Below are positions 1-7,408 of a stretch of 49,899 nucleotides of DNA, piece after piece. The position numbers and the translations under genes are program-made. The notes beneath the pieces are model-generated. The model did not search any database. It saw only the letters and a list, made by a program, of their open reading frames with translations, and was not told the DNA's origin. Origin of the DNA: Pseudomonas syringae (GTDB lineage: Bacteria > Pseudomonadota > Gammaproteobacteria > Pseudomonadales > Pseudomonadaceae); NCBI RefSeq assembly GCF_021606685.1, contig NZ_WKCB01000041.1, positions 1 to 49,899 of the forward strand, in the 5' to 3' direction. Positions within the stretch are counted from its first letter, which is position 1; each line of letters begins with the position of its first letter.

Positions 1-675
1 GCCCTGTCCCGCCCGCTGTATGAATGCATCCTCACCGGCGTGCCACCGATCCAGAGCGGCATCGTGCACAACAACGTTTCGCGCCTGTCCAACCAGCGCA
101 GTATTTTCCATTACGCCACCGACGCCGGCCTTACCACGGCAGCGGCGGCGTATCACTGGGTCAGCGAGTTGTATAACCGCACGCCCTTTCTCGCCGCTCG
201 CGACCGGCATACCGATGACACGGCGCTGGCGATCCAGCACGGGCATTTCTACTGGAATGACCATTACCCGGATTCACACCTGTTTGCCGACGCCGAAAGC
301 CTGCGGCTCAAACACGCGCCGAACTTGCTGGTAGTGCACCCGATGAATATCGACGACGCCGGCCACAAGCACGGCCTCGACACCCCGCAATACCGCAACA
401 GCGCACGCTCGGCCGACATCATCCTGGCCGATTACCTGCAAGCCTGGCTCGAGTCCGGATACCAGGTGCTGGTGACCGCCGACCACGGCATGAACAACGA
501 CCGCTCCCACAACGGCCTGCTGCCGGAGGAACGTGAAGTTCCGCTGTTCGTCCTCGGCGAAGCCTTCAGCCTCAACCCCGACGCCGCCCCGAAACAGACC
601 GACCTGTGCGGCACCGTCTGCGAACTGTTGGGCGTGCCCCACGACAAACCTGTGTGCCGGGAGTTGCTCAAGTGA
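1..675 (+). CDS. Alkaline phosphatase/phosphodiesterase-superfamily hydrolase, 5' end outside window
   Basis: The frame is open from base 1 and stops at TGA 673-675, so the N-terminus, probably with the nucleophile Thr/Ser, lies upstream. The visible 224 residues fit the nucleotide pyrophosphatase/alkaline phosphatase fold: a TGVPPIQSGI turn, then an IDDAGHKHG metal-binding segment, then TADHGM with the conserved Asp-His pair. The family cleaves phosphomonoesters, phosphodiesters or phosphonates using two zinc ions. Its stop overlaps the GTG start of the next gene, and two permeases, an ATPase and a HAD phosphatase follow, so it probably processes the phosphorus compound that the transporter imports. 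No signal peptide can be judged because the start is missing. The exact substrate is unknown; a phosphonoacetate-hydrolase-like or phosphodiesterase activity are both possible. Confidence 0.8.
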   Translation, partial: ALSRPLYECILTGVPPIQSGIVHNNVSRLSNQRSIFHYATDAGLTTAAAAYHWVSELYNRTPFLAARDRHTDDTALAIQHGHFYWNDHYPDSHLFADAESLRLKHAPNLLVVHPMNIDDAGHKHGLDTPQYRNSARSADIILADYLQAWLESGYQVLVTADHGMNNDRSHNGLLPEEREVPLFVLGEAFSLNPDAAPKQTDLCGTVCELLGVPHDKPVCRELLK

Positions 676-1517
676 ATGCCATGACCCGCGGCAAATGGCT
701 GGCCCTGCTGTGCCTGGTGCCCTTCGCACTGTTCTTCATCGTGTTCGAAATCGCCCCGCTGGTGTGGGTGCTGATCAACAGCCTGCAAACCGAAGAGTCC
801 GGCTGGGGCGTGGACAACTTCACGCGTATCTTCAGCTCGAAGTTCTACTTGCAGGCGATCCAGTTCAGCCTGGAGATCAGCTTCTACTCAAGCGTTTTCG
901 GGATCATCATCGCCACGCTGGGCAGCTACTCGCTGCGCCGGGTGGATTCACCGCTGCGCAACTTCGTCACCGCCTTCGCCAACATGACCAGCAACTTTGC
1001 CGGTGTGCCCCTGGCCTTCGCGTTCATCATTCTGCTGGGGTTCAACGGCAGCATCACCATCATGCTCAAGCAAGCGGGGATCATTCAGGACTTCAACCTG
1101 TACTCCAAGACTGGCCTGATCATCCTTTACACCTACTTTCAGATTCCCCTCGGCGTACTGCTGCTTTACCCGGCATTTGATGCGCTGCGCGAAGACTGGC
1201 GCGAATCGGCGTCGCTGCTCGGGGCAAACGGCTGGCAATTCTGGCGGCACATCGGCCTGCCGGTGCTCACGCCGGCCCTGCTCGGCACCTTCGTGATCCT
1301 GCTGGCCAATGCCCTAGGCGCGTATGCCACGGTGTATGCGTTGACCACGGGCAACTTCAACGTATTGCCGATCCGTATCGCGGGGCTGGTGTCCGGCGAT
1401 GTATCGCTGGACCCGAACATGGCCAGCGCCCTGGCCGTGGTGCTGGTGGCGCTGATGACCGTGGTCACCGTGGTCCATCAACTGCTGCTCAAGAGGAGCT
1501 ACCATGTCTCGCGCTGA
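672..1517 (+). CDS. ABC transporter permease (first inner-membrane subunit)
   Basis: This is a 281-aa inner-membrane permease of the binding-protein-dependent type. It opens with a hydrophobic helix (about residues 8-30) and has about six membrane segments. A cytoplasmic EAA-type loop (ESASLLGANGWQFW followed by IGLPVL) contacts the ATPase. I chose GTG 672 because it overlaps the upstream TGA (GTGA) and has GGGAG 8 nt before it; ATG 681 is an in-frame alternative with poorer spacing. It overlaps the next permease by 14 bp. Family resemblance is to spermidine/putrescine, iron(III) and 2-aminoethylphosphonate permeases, which sequence alone cannot separate. The adjoining hydrolase and HAD phosphatase favour a phosphorus-containing substrate (inference). 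Confidence 0.85.
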   Translation: MNAMTRGKWLALLCLVPFALFFIVFEIAPLVWVLINSLQTEESGWGVDNFTRIFSSKFYLQAIQFSLEISFYSSVFGIIIATLGSYSLRRVDSPLRNFVTAFANMTSNFAGVPLAFAFIILLGFNGSITIMLKQAGIIQDFNLYSKTGLIILYTYFQIPLGVLLLYPAFDALREDWRESASLLGANGWQFWRHIGLPVLTPALLGTFVILLANALGAYATVYALTTGNFNVLPIRIAGLVSGDVSLDPNMASALAVVLVALMTVVTVVHQLLLKRSYHVSR

Positions 1518-2304
1518 AGCCGGCCCGGCCTCCGTCTACCACCGCGTGGTGGTGTACCTGTTGTTTCTGATCCTGGTGTTGCCGCTGCTGGGCACGTTCG
1601 TTTACTCGATTGCCAGCAGTTGGTCGGCGACTATCCTGCCGTCCGGCTTTACCGTGAAATGGTACGTGCAGCTGTGGAGCGACCCACGCTTTCTGGCCGC
1701 GTTCGGCCAGTCGCTGCTGGTGTGCGTGGGTGCGCTGATTCTCTCGGTGGTGTTGATTCTGCCGCTGCTGTTCGTGGTGCATTACCACTTCCCCAAACTC
1801 GATGCGCTGATGAACATCCTGATCCTGCTGCCCTTCGCGGTGCCGCCGGTGGTGTCGTCAGTGGGCCTGCTGCAACTCTACGGTTCCGGGCCGCTGGCGA
1901 TGGTGGGCACGCCGTGGATTCTGATCGGCTGCTATTTCACCGTGGCCCTGCCGTTCATGTACCGGGCGATCACCAACAACCTGCAGGCCATCAACCTGCG
2001 TGACCTGATGGACGCCTCGCAACTGCTCGGCGCCAGTACCTGGCAAGCAGCGATCTTCGTGGTGCTGCCCAACCTGCGCAAAGGCCTGATGGTGGCGCTG
2101 CTGCTGTCGTTCTCGTTCCTGTTCGGTGAGTTCGTGTTCGCCAACATCCTGGTGGGCACCCGCTACGAGACGCTGCAGGTGTACCTCAACAATATGCGCA
2201 ACAGCAGCGGCCACTTCACCAGTGCCGTCGTGATCTCCTATTTCTTCTTTGTGCTGGTGCTGACCTGGGCCGCCAATATCTTGAACAAGGACAAAAGCCA
2301 ATGA
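1504..2304 (+). CDS. ABC transporter permease (second inner-membrane subunit)
   Basis: This 266-aa polytopic protein pairs with the upstream permease to form the transmembrane channel. It has an N-terminal hydrophobic helix (about residues 14-36), further membrane segments, and a permease loop DLMDASQLLGASTWQAA followed by VVLPNLRKG that docks on the ATPase. A strong ribosome-binding site, AAGAGGAGCT, sits just before ATG 1504. The gene starts inside the previous gene and its stop overlaps the ATG of the ATPase gene, so the three are translationally coupled. The two permeases differ in sequence, as in PotB/PotC-type heterodimeric importers. Substrate specificity is not readable from this subunit. 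Confidence 0.87.
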   Translation: MSRAEAGPASVYHRVVVYLLFLILVLPLLGTFVYSIASSWSATILPSGFTVKWYVQLWSDPRFLAAFGQSLLVCVGALILSVVLILPLLFVVHYHFPKLDALMNILILLPFAVPPVVSSVGLLQLYGSGPLAMVGTPWILIGCYFTVALPFMYRAITNNLQAINLRDLMDASQLLGASTWQAAIFVVLPNLRKGLMVALLLSFSFLFGEFVFANILVGTRYETLQVYLNNMRNSSGHFTSAVVISYFFFVLVLTWAANILNKDKSQ

Positions 2305-3290
2305 GCTTCGTCAGCGTCCAACACCTGCAAAAGGGCTACTCCGGCACGCCGGTGTTCAGTGATATCAACTGCGAAATCGCCAAGGGCGAGTTCGTCACCC
2401 TGCTCGGCCCGTCCGGGTGCGGCAAGTCCACCTTGCTGCGCTGCATCGCCGGCCTGACCTCGGTAGACAGTGGGAAAATTCTGCTGGATGGGCAGGACAT
2501 CGTTCCGCTGAGCCCACAGAAGCGGCACATCGGCATGGTGTTCCAGAGCTATGCGCTGTTCCCCAACATGACCGTGGAGCAGAACGTCGCCTTCGGCCTG
2601 CGCATGCAGAAGGTCAACGCAGACGACAGCCACAAGCGCGTGCAGGAAGTTCTGCAACTGGTGGAACTCAAGGACCTGGCCGCGCGCTACCCGCACCAGA
2701 TGTCCGGCGGCCAGTGCCAGCGCGTGGCCCTCGCCCGCTCCCTGGTGACCCGCCCACGCCTGTTGCTGCTGGACGAACCGCTGTCGGCGCTGGATGCACG
2801 GATTCGCAAGCACCTGCGCGAACAGATCCGTCAGATCCAGCGCGAGTTGGGGCTGACCACGATTTTCGTGACCCATGATCAGGAAGAAGCGCTGACCATG
2901 TCGGACCGCATTTTCCTGATGAACCAGGGCAAGATCGTGCAGAGCGGCGACGCCGAAACCCTGTACACCGCGCCGGTCGACGTATTTGCCGCCGGGTTTA
3001 TCGGCAACTACAACCTGCTGGATGCGGACAAGGCCAGCCAACTGCTGCAACGGCCGATCAGCGGGCGCATTGCGATTCGCCCGGAGGCCATCGAGTTGAG
3101 CCGCAGCGGCGAGCTTGACGCCCTAGTGCGCAGCCATAGCCTGCTGGGCAACGTGATTCGTTATCGCATCGAGGCCCGTGGCGTGGAATTGGTGGTGGAC
3201 GTGCTCAACCGCTCGGCGGACGATCTGCACCCCGACGGCCAGCGCCTGGCACTTTCCATCGACCCCAGTGCGTTGTGTGAAGTAGCCTGA
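2301..3290 (+). CDS. ABC transporter ATP-binding protein (PotA/FbpC-like)
   Basis: This 329-aa protein energises the importer. It has Walker A GPSGCGKST (residues 36-44), a Q-loop in VFQSYALFPNMT, the signature MSGGQCQRVALARS, Walker B LLLLDEPLSALDA, and the switch histidine in FVTHDQEEAL. Roughly the last 90 residues match the size and position of a TOBE-like regulatory domain. The ATGA overlap with the upstream permease couples translation. It belongs to the polyamine/iron/phosphonate importer group. The matching solute-binding protein is not in the window and probably lies upstream of base 1. A short gap of 29 bp leads to the HAD phosphatase, which is probably in the same transcript. Confidence 0.9.
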   Translation: MSFVSVQHLQKGYSGTPVFSDINCEIAKGEFVTLLGPSGCGKSTLLRCIAGLTSVDSGKILLDGQDIVPLSPQKRHIGMVFQSYALFPNMTVEQNVAFGLRMQKVNADDSHKRVQEVLQLVELKDLAARYPHQMSGGQCQRVALARSLVTRPRLLLLDEPLSALDARIRKHLREQIRQIQRELGLTTIFVTHDQEEALTMSDRIFLMNQGKIVQSGDAETLYTAPVDVFAAGFIGNYNLLDADKASQLLQRPISGRIAIRPEAIELSRSGELDALVRSHSLLGNVIRYRIEARGVELVVDVLNRSADDLHPDGQRLALSIDPSALCEVA

Positions 3291-3319
3291 TGCAACGATT
3301 TGATGAGAGAGCGTAACGG

Positions 3320-3973
3320 ATGGCATTGGTAATTTTTGATCTGGACGACACCCTGATCCATGGCGACTGCGCCACCCTGTGGAGCGAGCAGATGGGCCGT
3401 CTGGGCTGGGTCGACCGCGAGTCGTTCATGCGCCGTAACGACGAGCTGATGGACGCCTACAGCCAAGGCAAGCTGGCCATGGAAGACTTCATGGACTTCA
3501 GCCTGGAGCCGATGATCGGCCGCACCCCGGAAGAAATCGACCACCTGGTGGAGCCGTGGGTCGAGGACGTGATTGAGCCGCTGATCTACAGCGACGCCAC
3601 CAAAACCATCGCGCGCCATCGCGCAAATGGCGACCGCATCCTGGTGATCTCCGCGTCGGGCACGCACCTGGTCACGCCAATTGCGGCGCGTATCGGCATC
3701 GATGAAGTGCTGGGGATTGATCTGGAGGTCAGCCACGGCGTGTACAGCGGCCGCACCGTGGGTGTACTGACTTATCGCGAAGGCAAAATCACGCGGTTGC
3801 TGGAATGGCTGGAGCAGGAAGGTGAAAGCCTGGAGGGGGCGTATTTCTATTCGGACTCGCGTAATGATTTGCCGTTGTTGCTCAAGGTGGATCACCCGCA
3901 AGTGGTGAACCCGGACCCGGTGTTGCGCGCCCACGCCGAACAGGCAGGCTGGCCAATCCACCACTGGATCTGA
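3320..3973 (+). CDS. HAD-IB family phosphatase (phosphoserine phosphatase-like)
   Basis: A 217-aa cytoplasmic phosphatase of the haloacid dehalogenase superfamily. Motif I is FDLDDTL with nucleophile D7 and acid/base D9. Motif II is the serine in VISASGTH, and motif III/IV is YFYSDSRNDLPLL, with the DSxND metal-binding acid pair. The helical cap between motifs I and II is typical of subfamily IB (SerB-like, phosphorylcholine or phosphoethanolamine phosphatases). It follows the ABC ATPase by 29 bp and ends just before a REPIN, so it is probably the last gene of the uptake cassette. It may dephosphorylate the imported or partially hydrolysed compound (inference). Serine biosynthesis is less likely from this context. 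Confidence 0.85.
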   Translation: MALVIFDLDDTLIHGDCATLWSEQMGRLGWVDRESFMRRNDELMDAYSQGKLAMEDFMDFSLEPMIGRTPEEIDHLVEPWVEDVIEPLIYSDATKTIARHRANGDRILVISASGTHLVTPIAARIGIDEVLGIDLEVSHGVYSGRTVGVLTYREGKITRLLEWLEQEGESLEGAYFYSDSRNDLPLLLKVDHPQVVNPDPVLRAHAEQAGWPIHHWI

Positions 3974-3999
3974 CTTACTTGAATTGAAATGCAATCAAA

Positions 4000-4088
4000 T
4001 GTGGGAGGGGGCTTGCCCCCGATAGCGGTGTTTCAGTGAAGAATATTTCATCTGACACACAGCTATCGGGGGCAAGCCCCCTCCCACA
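4000..4088. repeat. REPIN (two inverted REP sequences)
   Basis: Two REP sequences face each other around a spacer of about 40 nt. The left arm reads tgtgggagggggcttgcccc and then cgat; the right arm is its near-perfect reverse complement. The element starts 27 bp after the HAD stop and ends about 20 bp before the convergent oxidoreductase gene. Four related elements occur elsewhere in the window. REPINs are mobilised by RAYT transposases; no RAYT gene is present here. Confidence 0.9.
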
Positions 4089-4107
4089 TTTTTAACCGCT
4101 TTCCACT

Positions 4108-5070
4108 TCAGCTCAGGCTTTCGTCAATCACCAACACCAGCTTCCCGGAAATCTGATTCGTCGCCAGTGTTTCAAACGCCGCCTCGGCGTCCTTGATCTG
4201 GAAGGTCTTGGCCAACTGCGGGCTCAAGCGGCCCTCAACAAACAGCGGCCACACGTGCTGGCTCAGATCACTCAACAGGTCTGCCTTGAACTGATCGCTG
4301 CGGCTGCGCAGGGTCGAGCCCAGCAACTGAATACGCTTGCCCAGCACCTGGGCCAGGTCCAGTTGTGCCTCACGGCCGCCCATCAGGCCGATCAACACCC
4401 AGCGACCATCCAGGGCCAGTAGCTTGAGATCCAGCGCCGCATAGTTGCCGCCCACCGGGTCGAGGATCACATCGAACGGCCCGAAATCCCGCAGGCCTTC
4501 GAGCCCGTCGGTGCGCACCACGCCGCCCTGGGCGCCCAACGCTTCGCAGTAAGCCAGACGCTCCGCCGAGCCGACGCTGACCCAGCAAGGGCTGCCGAAC
4601 GCATTACACAGCTGGATCGCCGCCGAACCCACGCCACTGGCGCCGGCATGCAGCAAGACTTTTTCGCCGGGCTTGAGGCCCGCCAGTTGAAACAGATTGA
4701 GCCACGCCGTGGCGTACACCTCAGGTAATGCTGCCGCGTCGACCAGTGACAAACCCTCCGGCACCGCCAGCACATGCCGCGCATCCACCACCACTTCTTC
4801 GGCCATGCCGCCACCGGCCAGCAACGCGCAGACACGATCGCCGACCTGCCATGACGCGCCCGCGCCGACTTCGCTGATCACCCCGGAACACTCCAGGCCC
4901 AGCACCTGGCTGGCGCCTGGCGGTGGCGGATACAGCCCCGCACGCTGCAATAAATCGGCGCGATTGAGGCCCGCAGCCGCCACGCGAATGCGAACTTGGC
5001 CTACATCGCAGGTCAGGCCGGGTTCTTCCAACCACTCCACATGACCGTCAACGCCTTGCAATGCTTTCAC
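4108..5070 (-). CDS. NAD(P)H-quinone oxidoreductase, zinc-free MDR/PIG3 family
   Basis: This 320-aa protein has the medium-chain dehydrogenase/reductase fold. The N-terminal catalytic half contains VAAAGLNRADLLQRAG and GLECSGVISEVG. The nucleotide-binding half contains LLHAGASGVGSAAIQL, the AxxGVG motif of NADPH-binding quinone oxidoreductases. The Cys/His ligands of zinc alcohol dehydrogenases are not seen, so a quinone or enone reductase of the PIG3 or QOR type is most likely. The product should be cytoplasmic. It stands alone, convergent with the HAD gene across a REPIN and divergent from prc. ATG 5070 is preceded by GGAGGCACTGTGAA-type purine-rich sequence. The physiological substrate is unknown. 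Confidence 0.85.
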   Translation of the reverse strand: MKALQGVDGHVEWLEEPGLTCDVGQVRIRVAAAGLNRADLLQRAGLYPPPPGASQVLGLECSGVISEVGAGASWQVGDRVCALLAGGGMAEEVVVDARHVLAVPEGLSLVDAAALPEVYATAWLNLFQLAGLKPGEKVLLHAGASGVGSAAIQLCNAFGSPCWVSVGSAERLAYCEALGAQGGVVRTDGLEGLRDFGPFDVILDPVGGNYAALDLKLLALDGRWVLIGLMGGREAQLDLAQVLGKRIQLLGSTLRSRSDQFKADLLSDLSQHVWPLFVEGRLSPQLAKTFQIKDAEAAFETLATNQISGKLVLVIDESLS

Positions 5071-5096
5071 AGTGCCTCCATAGTGAGTCTGGACTG

Positions 5097-5124
5097 AGCC
5101 CGTAGCTGTATCGCCGGGCTTTTT
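5097..5124 (+). terminator. Hairpin with T-run upstream of prc (terminator or attenuator-like)
   Basis: AGCCCG (5097-5102) pairs with CGGGCT (5115-5120) and a short T-run follows on the + strand. It lies between two divergent genes and no + strand gene ends here, so it could attenuate the prc leader or end antisense transcripts. The stem is only 6 bp, so support is weak. Confidence 0.3.
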
Positions 5125-5175
5125 GCATTATGCGACCGGACCATATGGAACCGGCTCCCTCAAAGACGGCCTAAT

Positions 5176-7290
5176 ATGCGTTATCAATTGCCCCCGCGTC
5201 GAATCAGCATGAAGCATTTGTTCCCCAGCACCGCCCTCGCTCTTTTCATTGGTCTCGGCTTCGCGTCGATGTCGACCAATACGTTCGCAGCCAACAGCTG
5301 GGACAACCTTCAGCCGGATCGCGATGAGGTGATTGCCAGCCTTAACGTTGTCGAGTTGCTCAAGCGCCATCACTACAGCAAGCCGCCGCTGGACGACGCT
5401 CGCTCGGTGATCATCTACGACAGCTACCTCAAGCTGCTGGACCCATCGCGCAGCTACTTCCTGGCCAGCGATATCGCTGAGTTCGACAAGTGGAAGAGCC
5501 AGTTCGACGACTTCCTCAAGAGCGGCGACCTGCAGCCTGGTTTCACCATCTACAAGCGTTACCTGGACCGCGTCAAAGCGCGTCTGGATTTCGCCCTGGC
5601 TGAGTTGAACAAAGGCGTCGACAAGCTCGACTTCACCCAGAAGGAAACCCTTCTGGTGGACCGCAAGGACGCCCCTTGGCTGACCAGCACCGCCGCACTC
5701 GACGACCTGTGGCGCAAACGCGTCAAGGACGAAGTGCTGCGTCTCAAGATCGCGGGCAAAGAGCCCAAGGCGATTCAGGAGCTGTTGACCAAGCGCTACA
5801 AGAATCAGCTGGCACGTCTGGACCAGACCCGCGCCGAAGATATCTTCCAGGCTTACATCAACACCTTCGCGATGTCCTACGACCCGCACACCAATTATCT
5901 GTCGCCAGATAACGCGGAAAACTTCGATATCAACATGAGTCTGTCGCTGGAAGGCATCGGTGCCGTCCTGCAAAGCGACAATGACCAGGTCAAGATCGTA
6001 CGTCTGGTGCCGGCAGGTCCGGCAGACAAGACCAAGCAGGTCGCTCCGGCCGACAAGATCATCGGTGTGGCCCAGGCCGACAAAGAGATGGTCGATGTGG
6101 TCGGCTGGCGCCTGGACGAAGTGGTCAAGCTGATCCGTGGGCCGAAAGGCAGCGTGGTGCGCCTGGAAGTGATTCCGCACACCAATGCGCCGAACGACCA
6201 GACCAGCAAGATCGTGTCCATCACCCGTGAAGCGGTGAAGCTTGAAGACCAGGCTGTACAGAAGAAAGTCCTCAACCTCAAGCAGGATGGCAAGGACTAC
6301 AAGCTGGGCGTGATTGAAATCCCGGCCTTCTACCTCGACTTCAAGGCCTTCCGTGCCGGCGACCCGGACTACAAGTCCACCACCCGTGACGTGAAGAAAA
6401 TCCTGACCGAGCTGCAGAAGGAAAAAGTCGACGGCGTGGTCATCGACCTGCGCAACAACGGCGGCGGTTCCCTGCAGGAAGCCACCGAGCTGACCAGCCT
6501 GTTTATCGACAAGGGCCCGACCGTGTTGGTACGCAACGCTGACGGCCGTGTCGACGTGCTCGAAGACGAGAACCCAGGCGCGTTCTACAAAGGCCCGATG
6601 GCGTTGCTGGTCAACCGCCTCTCGGCCTCGGCTTCGGAGATTTTCGCCGGTGCCATGCAGGACTACCACCGCGCGCTGATCATCGGCGGCCAGACCTTCG
6701 GCAAAGGCACCGTACAGACCATCCAGCCGCTGAACCATGGCGAGCTTAAACTGACGTTGGCCAAGTTCTACCGGGTTTCCGGGCAGAGCACCCAGCATCA
6801 GGGTGTGTTGCCGGACATCGATTTCCCGTCGATCATCGACACCAAGGAAATCGGCGAAAGCGCCCTGCCGGAAGCCATGCCGTGGGACACCATCCGCCCT
6901 GCGATCAAGCCCGCGTCGGACCCGTTCAAGCCATTCCTGGCGCAGTTGAAGGCTGACCACGACACACGCTCCGCCAAGGATGCCGAGTTCGTGTTTATCC
7001 GCGACAAGCTGGCCCTGGCCAAGAAGCTGATGGAAGAAAAAACCGTCAGCCTCAACGAAGTGGACCGCCGTGCGCAGCACTCCGACATCGAGAACAAGCA
7101 ACTGGTACTGGAGAACATCCGCCGCAAGGCCAAGGGTGAAGATCCACTCAAGGAGCTGAAGAAAGAAGACGAAGATGCGCTGCCGGCAGAAGCTGAAAAA
7201 ACCAAGCCGGAAGACGACGCCTACCTGGCCGAGACTGGCCGGATCCTGCTGGACTACCTGAAAATCAGCAAGCAGGTGGCCAAGCAGTAA
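5176..7290 (+). CDS. prc: Carboxy-terminal processing protease Prc/Tsp (AlgO), family S41
   Basis: Periplasmic tail-specific protease; in Pseudomonas it degrades tagged or misfolded proteins and trims regulators such as the mutant anti-sigma MucA. The 704-aa protein has a signal peptide, a Tsp N-terminal region, a PDZ domain near residues 230-320 and the S41 catalytic core. By alignment in my head with E. coli Tsp (S430/D441/K455), the catalytic residues are S485 (SASASE), D496 (MQDY) and K510 (FGKGTV). A DUF3340-type C-terminal tail is rich in Lys/Glu. ATG 5209 (MKHLFPSTALALF) would give a cleaner signal peptide and may be the true start. A strong terminator at 7358-7394 separates it from the cyclic-di-GMP gene. 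Confidence 0.95.
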   Translation: MRYQLPPRRISMKHLFPSTALALFIGLGFASMSTNTFAANSWDNLQPDRDEVIASLNVVELLKRHHYSKPPLDDARSVIIYDSYLKLLDPSRSYFLASDIAEFDKWKSQFDDFLKSGDLQPGFTIYKRYLDRVKARLDFALAELNKGVDKLDFTQKETLLVDRKDAPWLTSTAALDDLWRKRVKDEVLRLKIAGKEPKAIQELLTKRYKNQLARLDQTRAEDIFQAYINTFAMSYDPHTNYLSPDNAENFDINMSLSLEGIGAVLQSDNDQVKIVRLVPAGPADKTKQVAPADKIIGVAQADKEMVDVVGWRLDEVVKLIRGPKGSVVRLEVIPHTNAPNDQTSKIVSITREAVKLEDQAVQKKVLNLKQDGKDYKLGVIEIPAFYLDFKAFRAGDPDYKSTTRDVKKILTELQKEKVDGVVIDLRNNGGGSLQEATELTSLFIDKGPTVLVRNADGRVDVLEDENPGAFYKGPMALLVNRLSASASEIFAGAMQDYHRALIIGGQTFGKGTVQTIQPLNHGELKLTLAKFYRVSGQSTQHQGVLPDIDFPSIIDTKEIGESALPEAMPWDTIRPAIKPASDPFKPFLAQLKADHDTRSAKDAEFVFIRDKLALAKKLMEEKTVSLNEVDRRAQHSDIENKQLVLENIRRKAKGEDPLKELKKEDEDALPAEAEKTKPEDDAYLAETGRILLDYLKISKQVAKQ

Positions 7291-7357
7291 ATGATGGCGA
7301 TTTAATGTGATCGCTCCCCGGAGTGTCATCATATAGACATCATTCTGTCGTGAAATG

Positions 7358-7394
7358 AAGGACCGCAGGCTTACCGCCTGCGGTCCTTTTTTTT
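7358..7394 (+). terminator. Rho-independent terminator of prc
   Basis: The perfect stem AGGACCGCAGGC / GCCTGCGGTCCT with a 4-nt loop is followed by eight T residues (from 7387). It lies 67 bp after the prc stop and just before the next start codon. It therefore rules out any start of the EAL-GGDEF gene upstream of about 7395. Confidence 0.92.
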
Positions 7395-7408
7395 CGACTG
7401 AGATCGCC

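Noticed and set aside
4000..4088. CRISPR-like repeat-spacer appearance of the REP elements
   Set aside because: The units are palindromic, dispersed through the window and separated by genes; there is no regular array or cas gene.
7355..7408. N-terminal extension of the EAL-GGDEF protein
   Set aside because: These codons overlap the prc terminator stem and T-run, so they would not be translated from a start before it.
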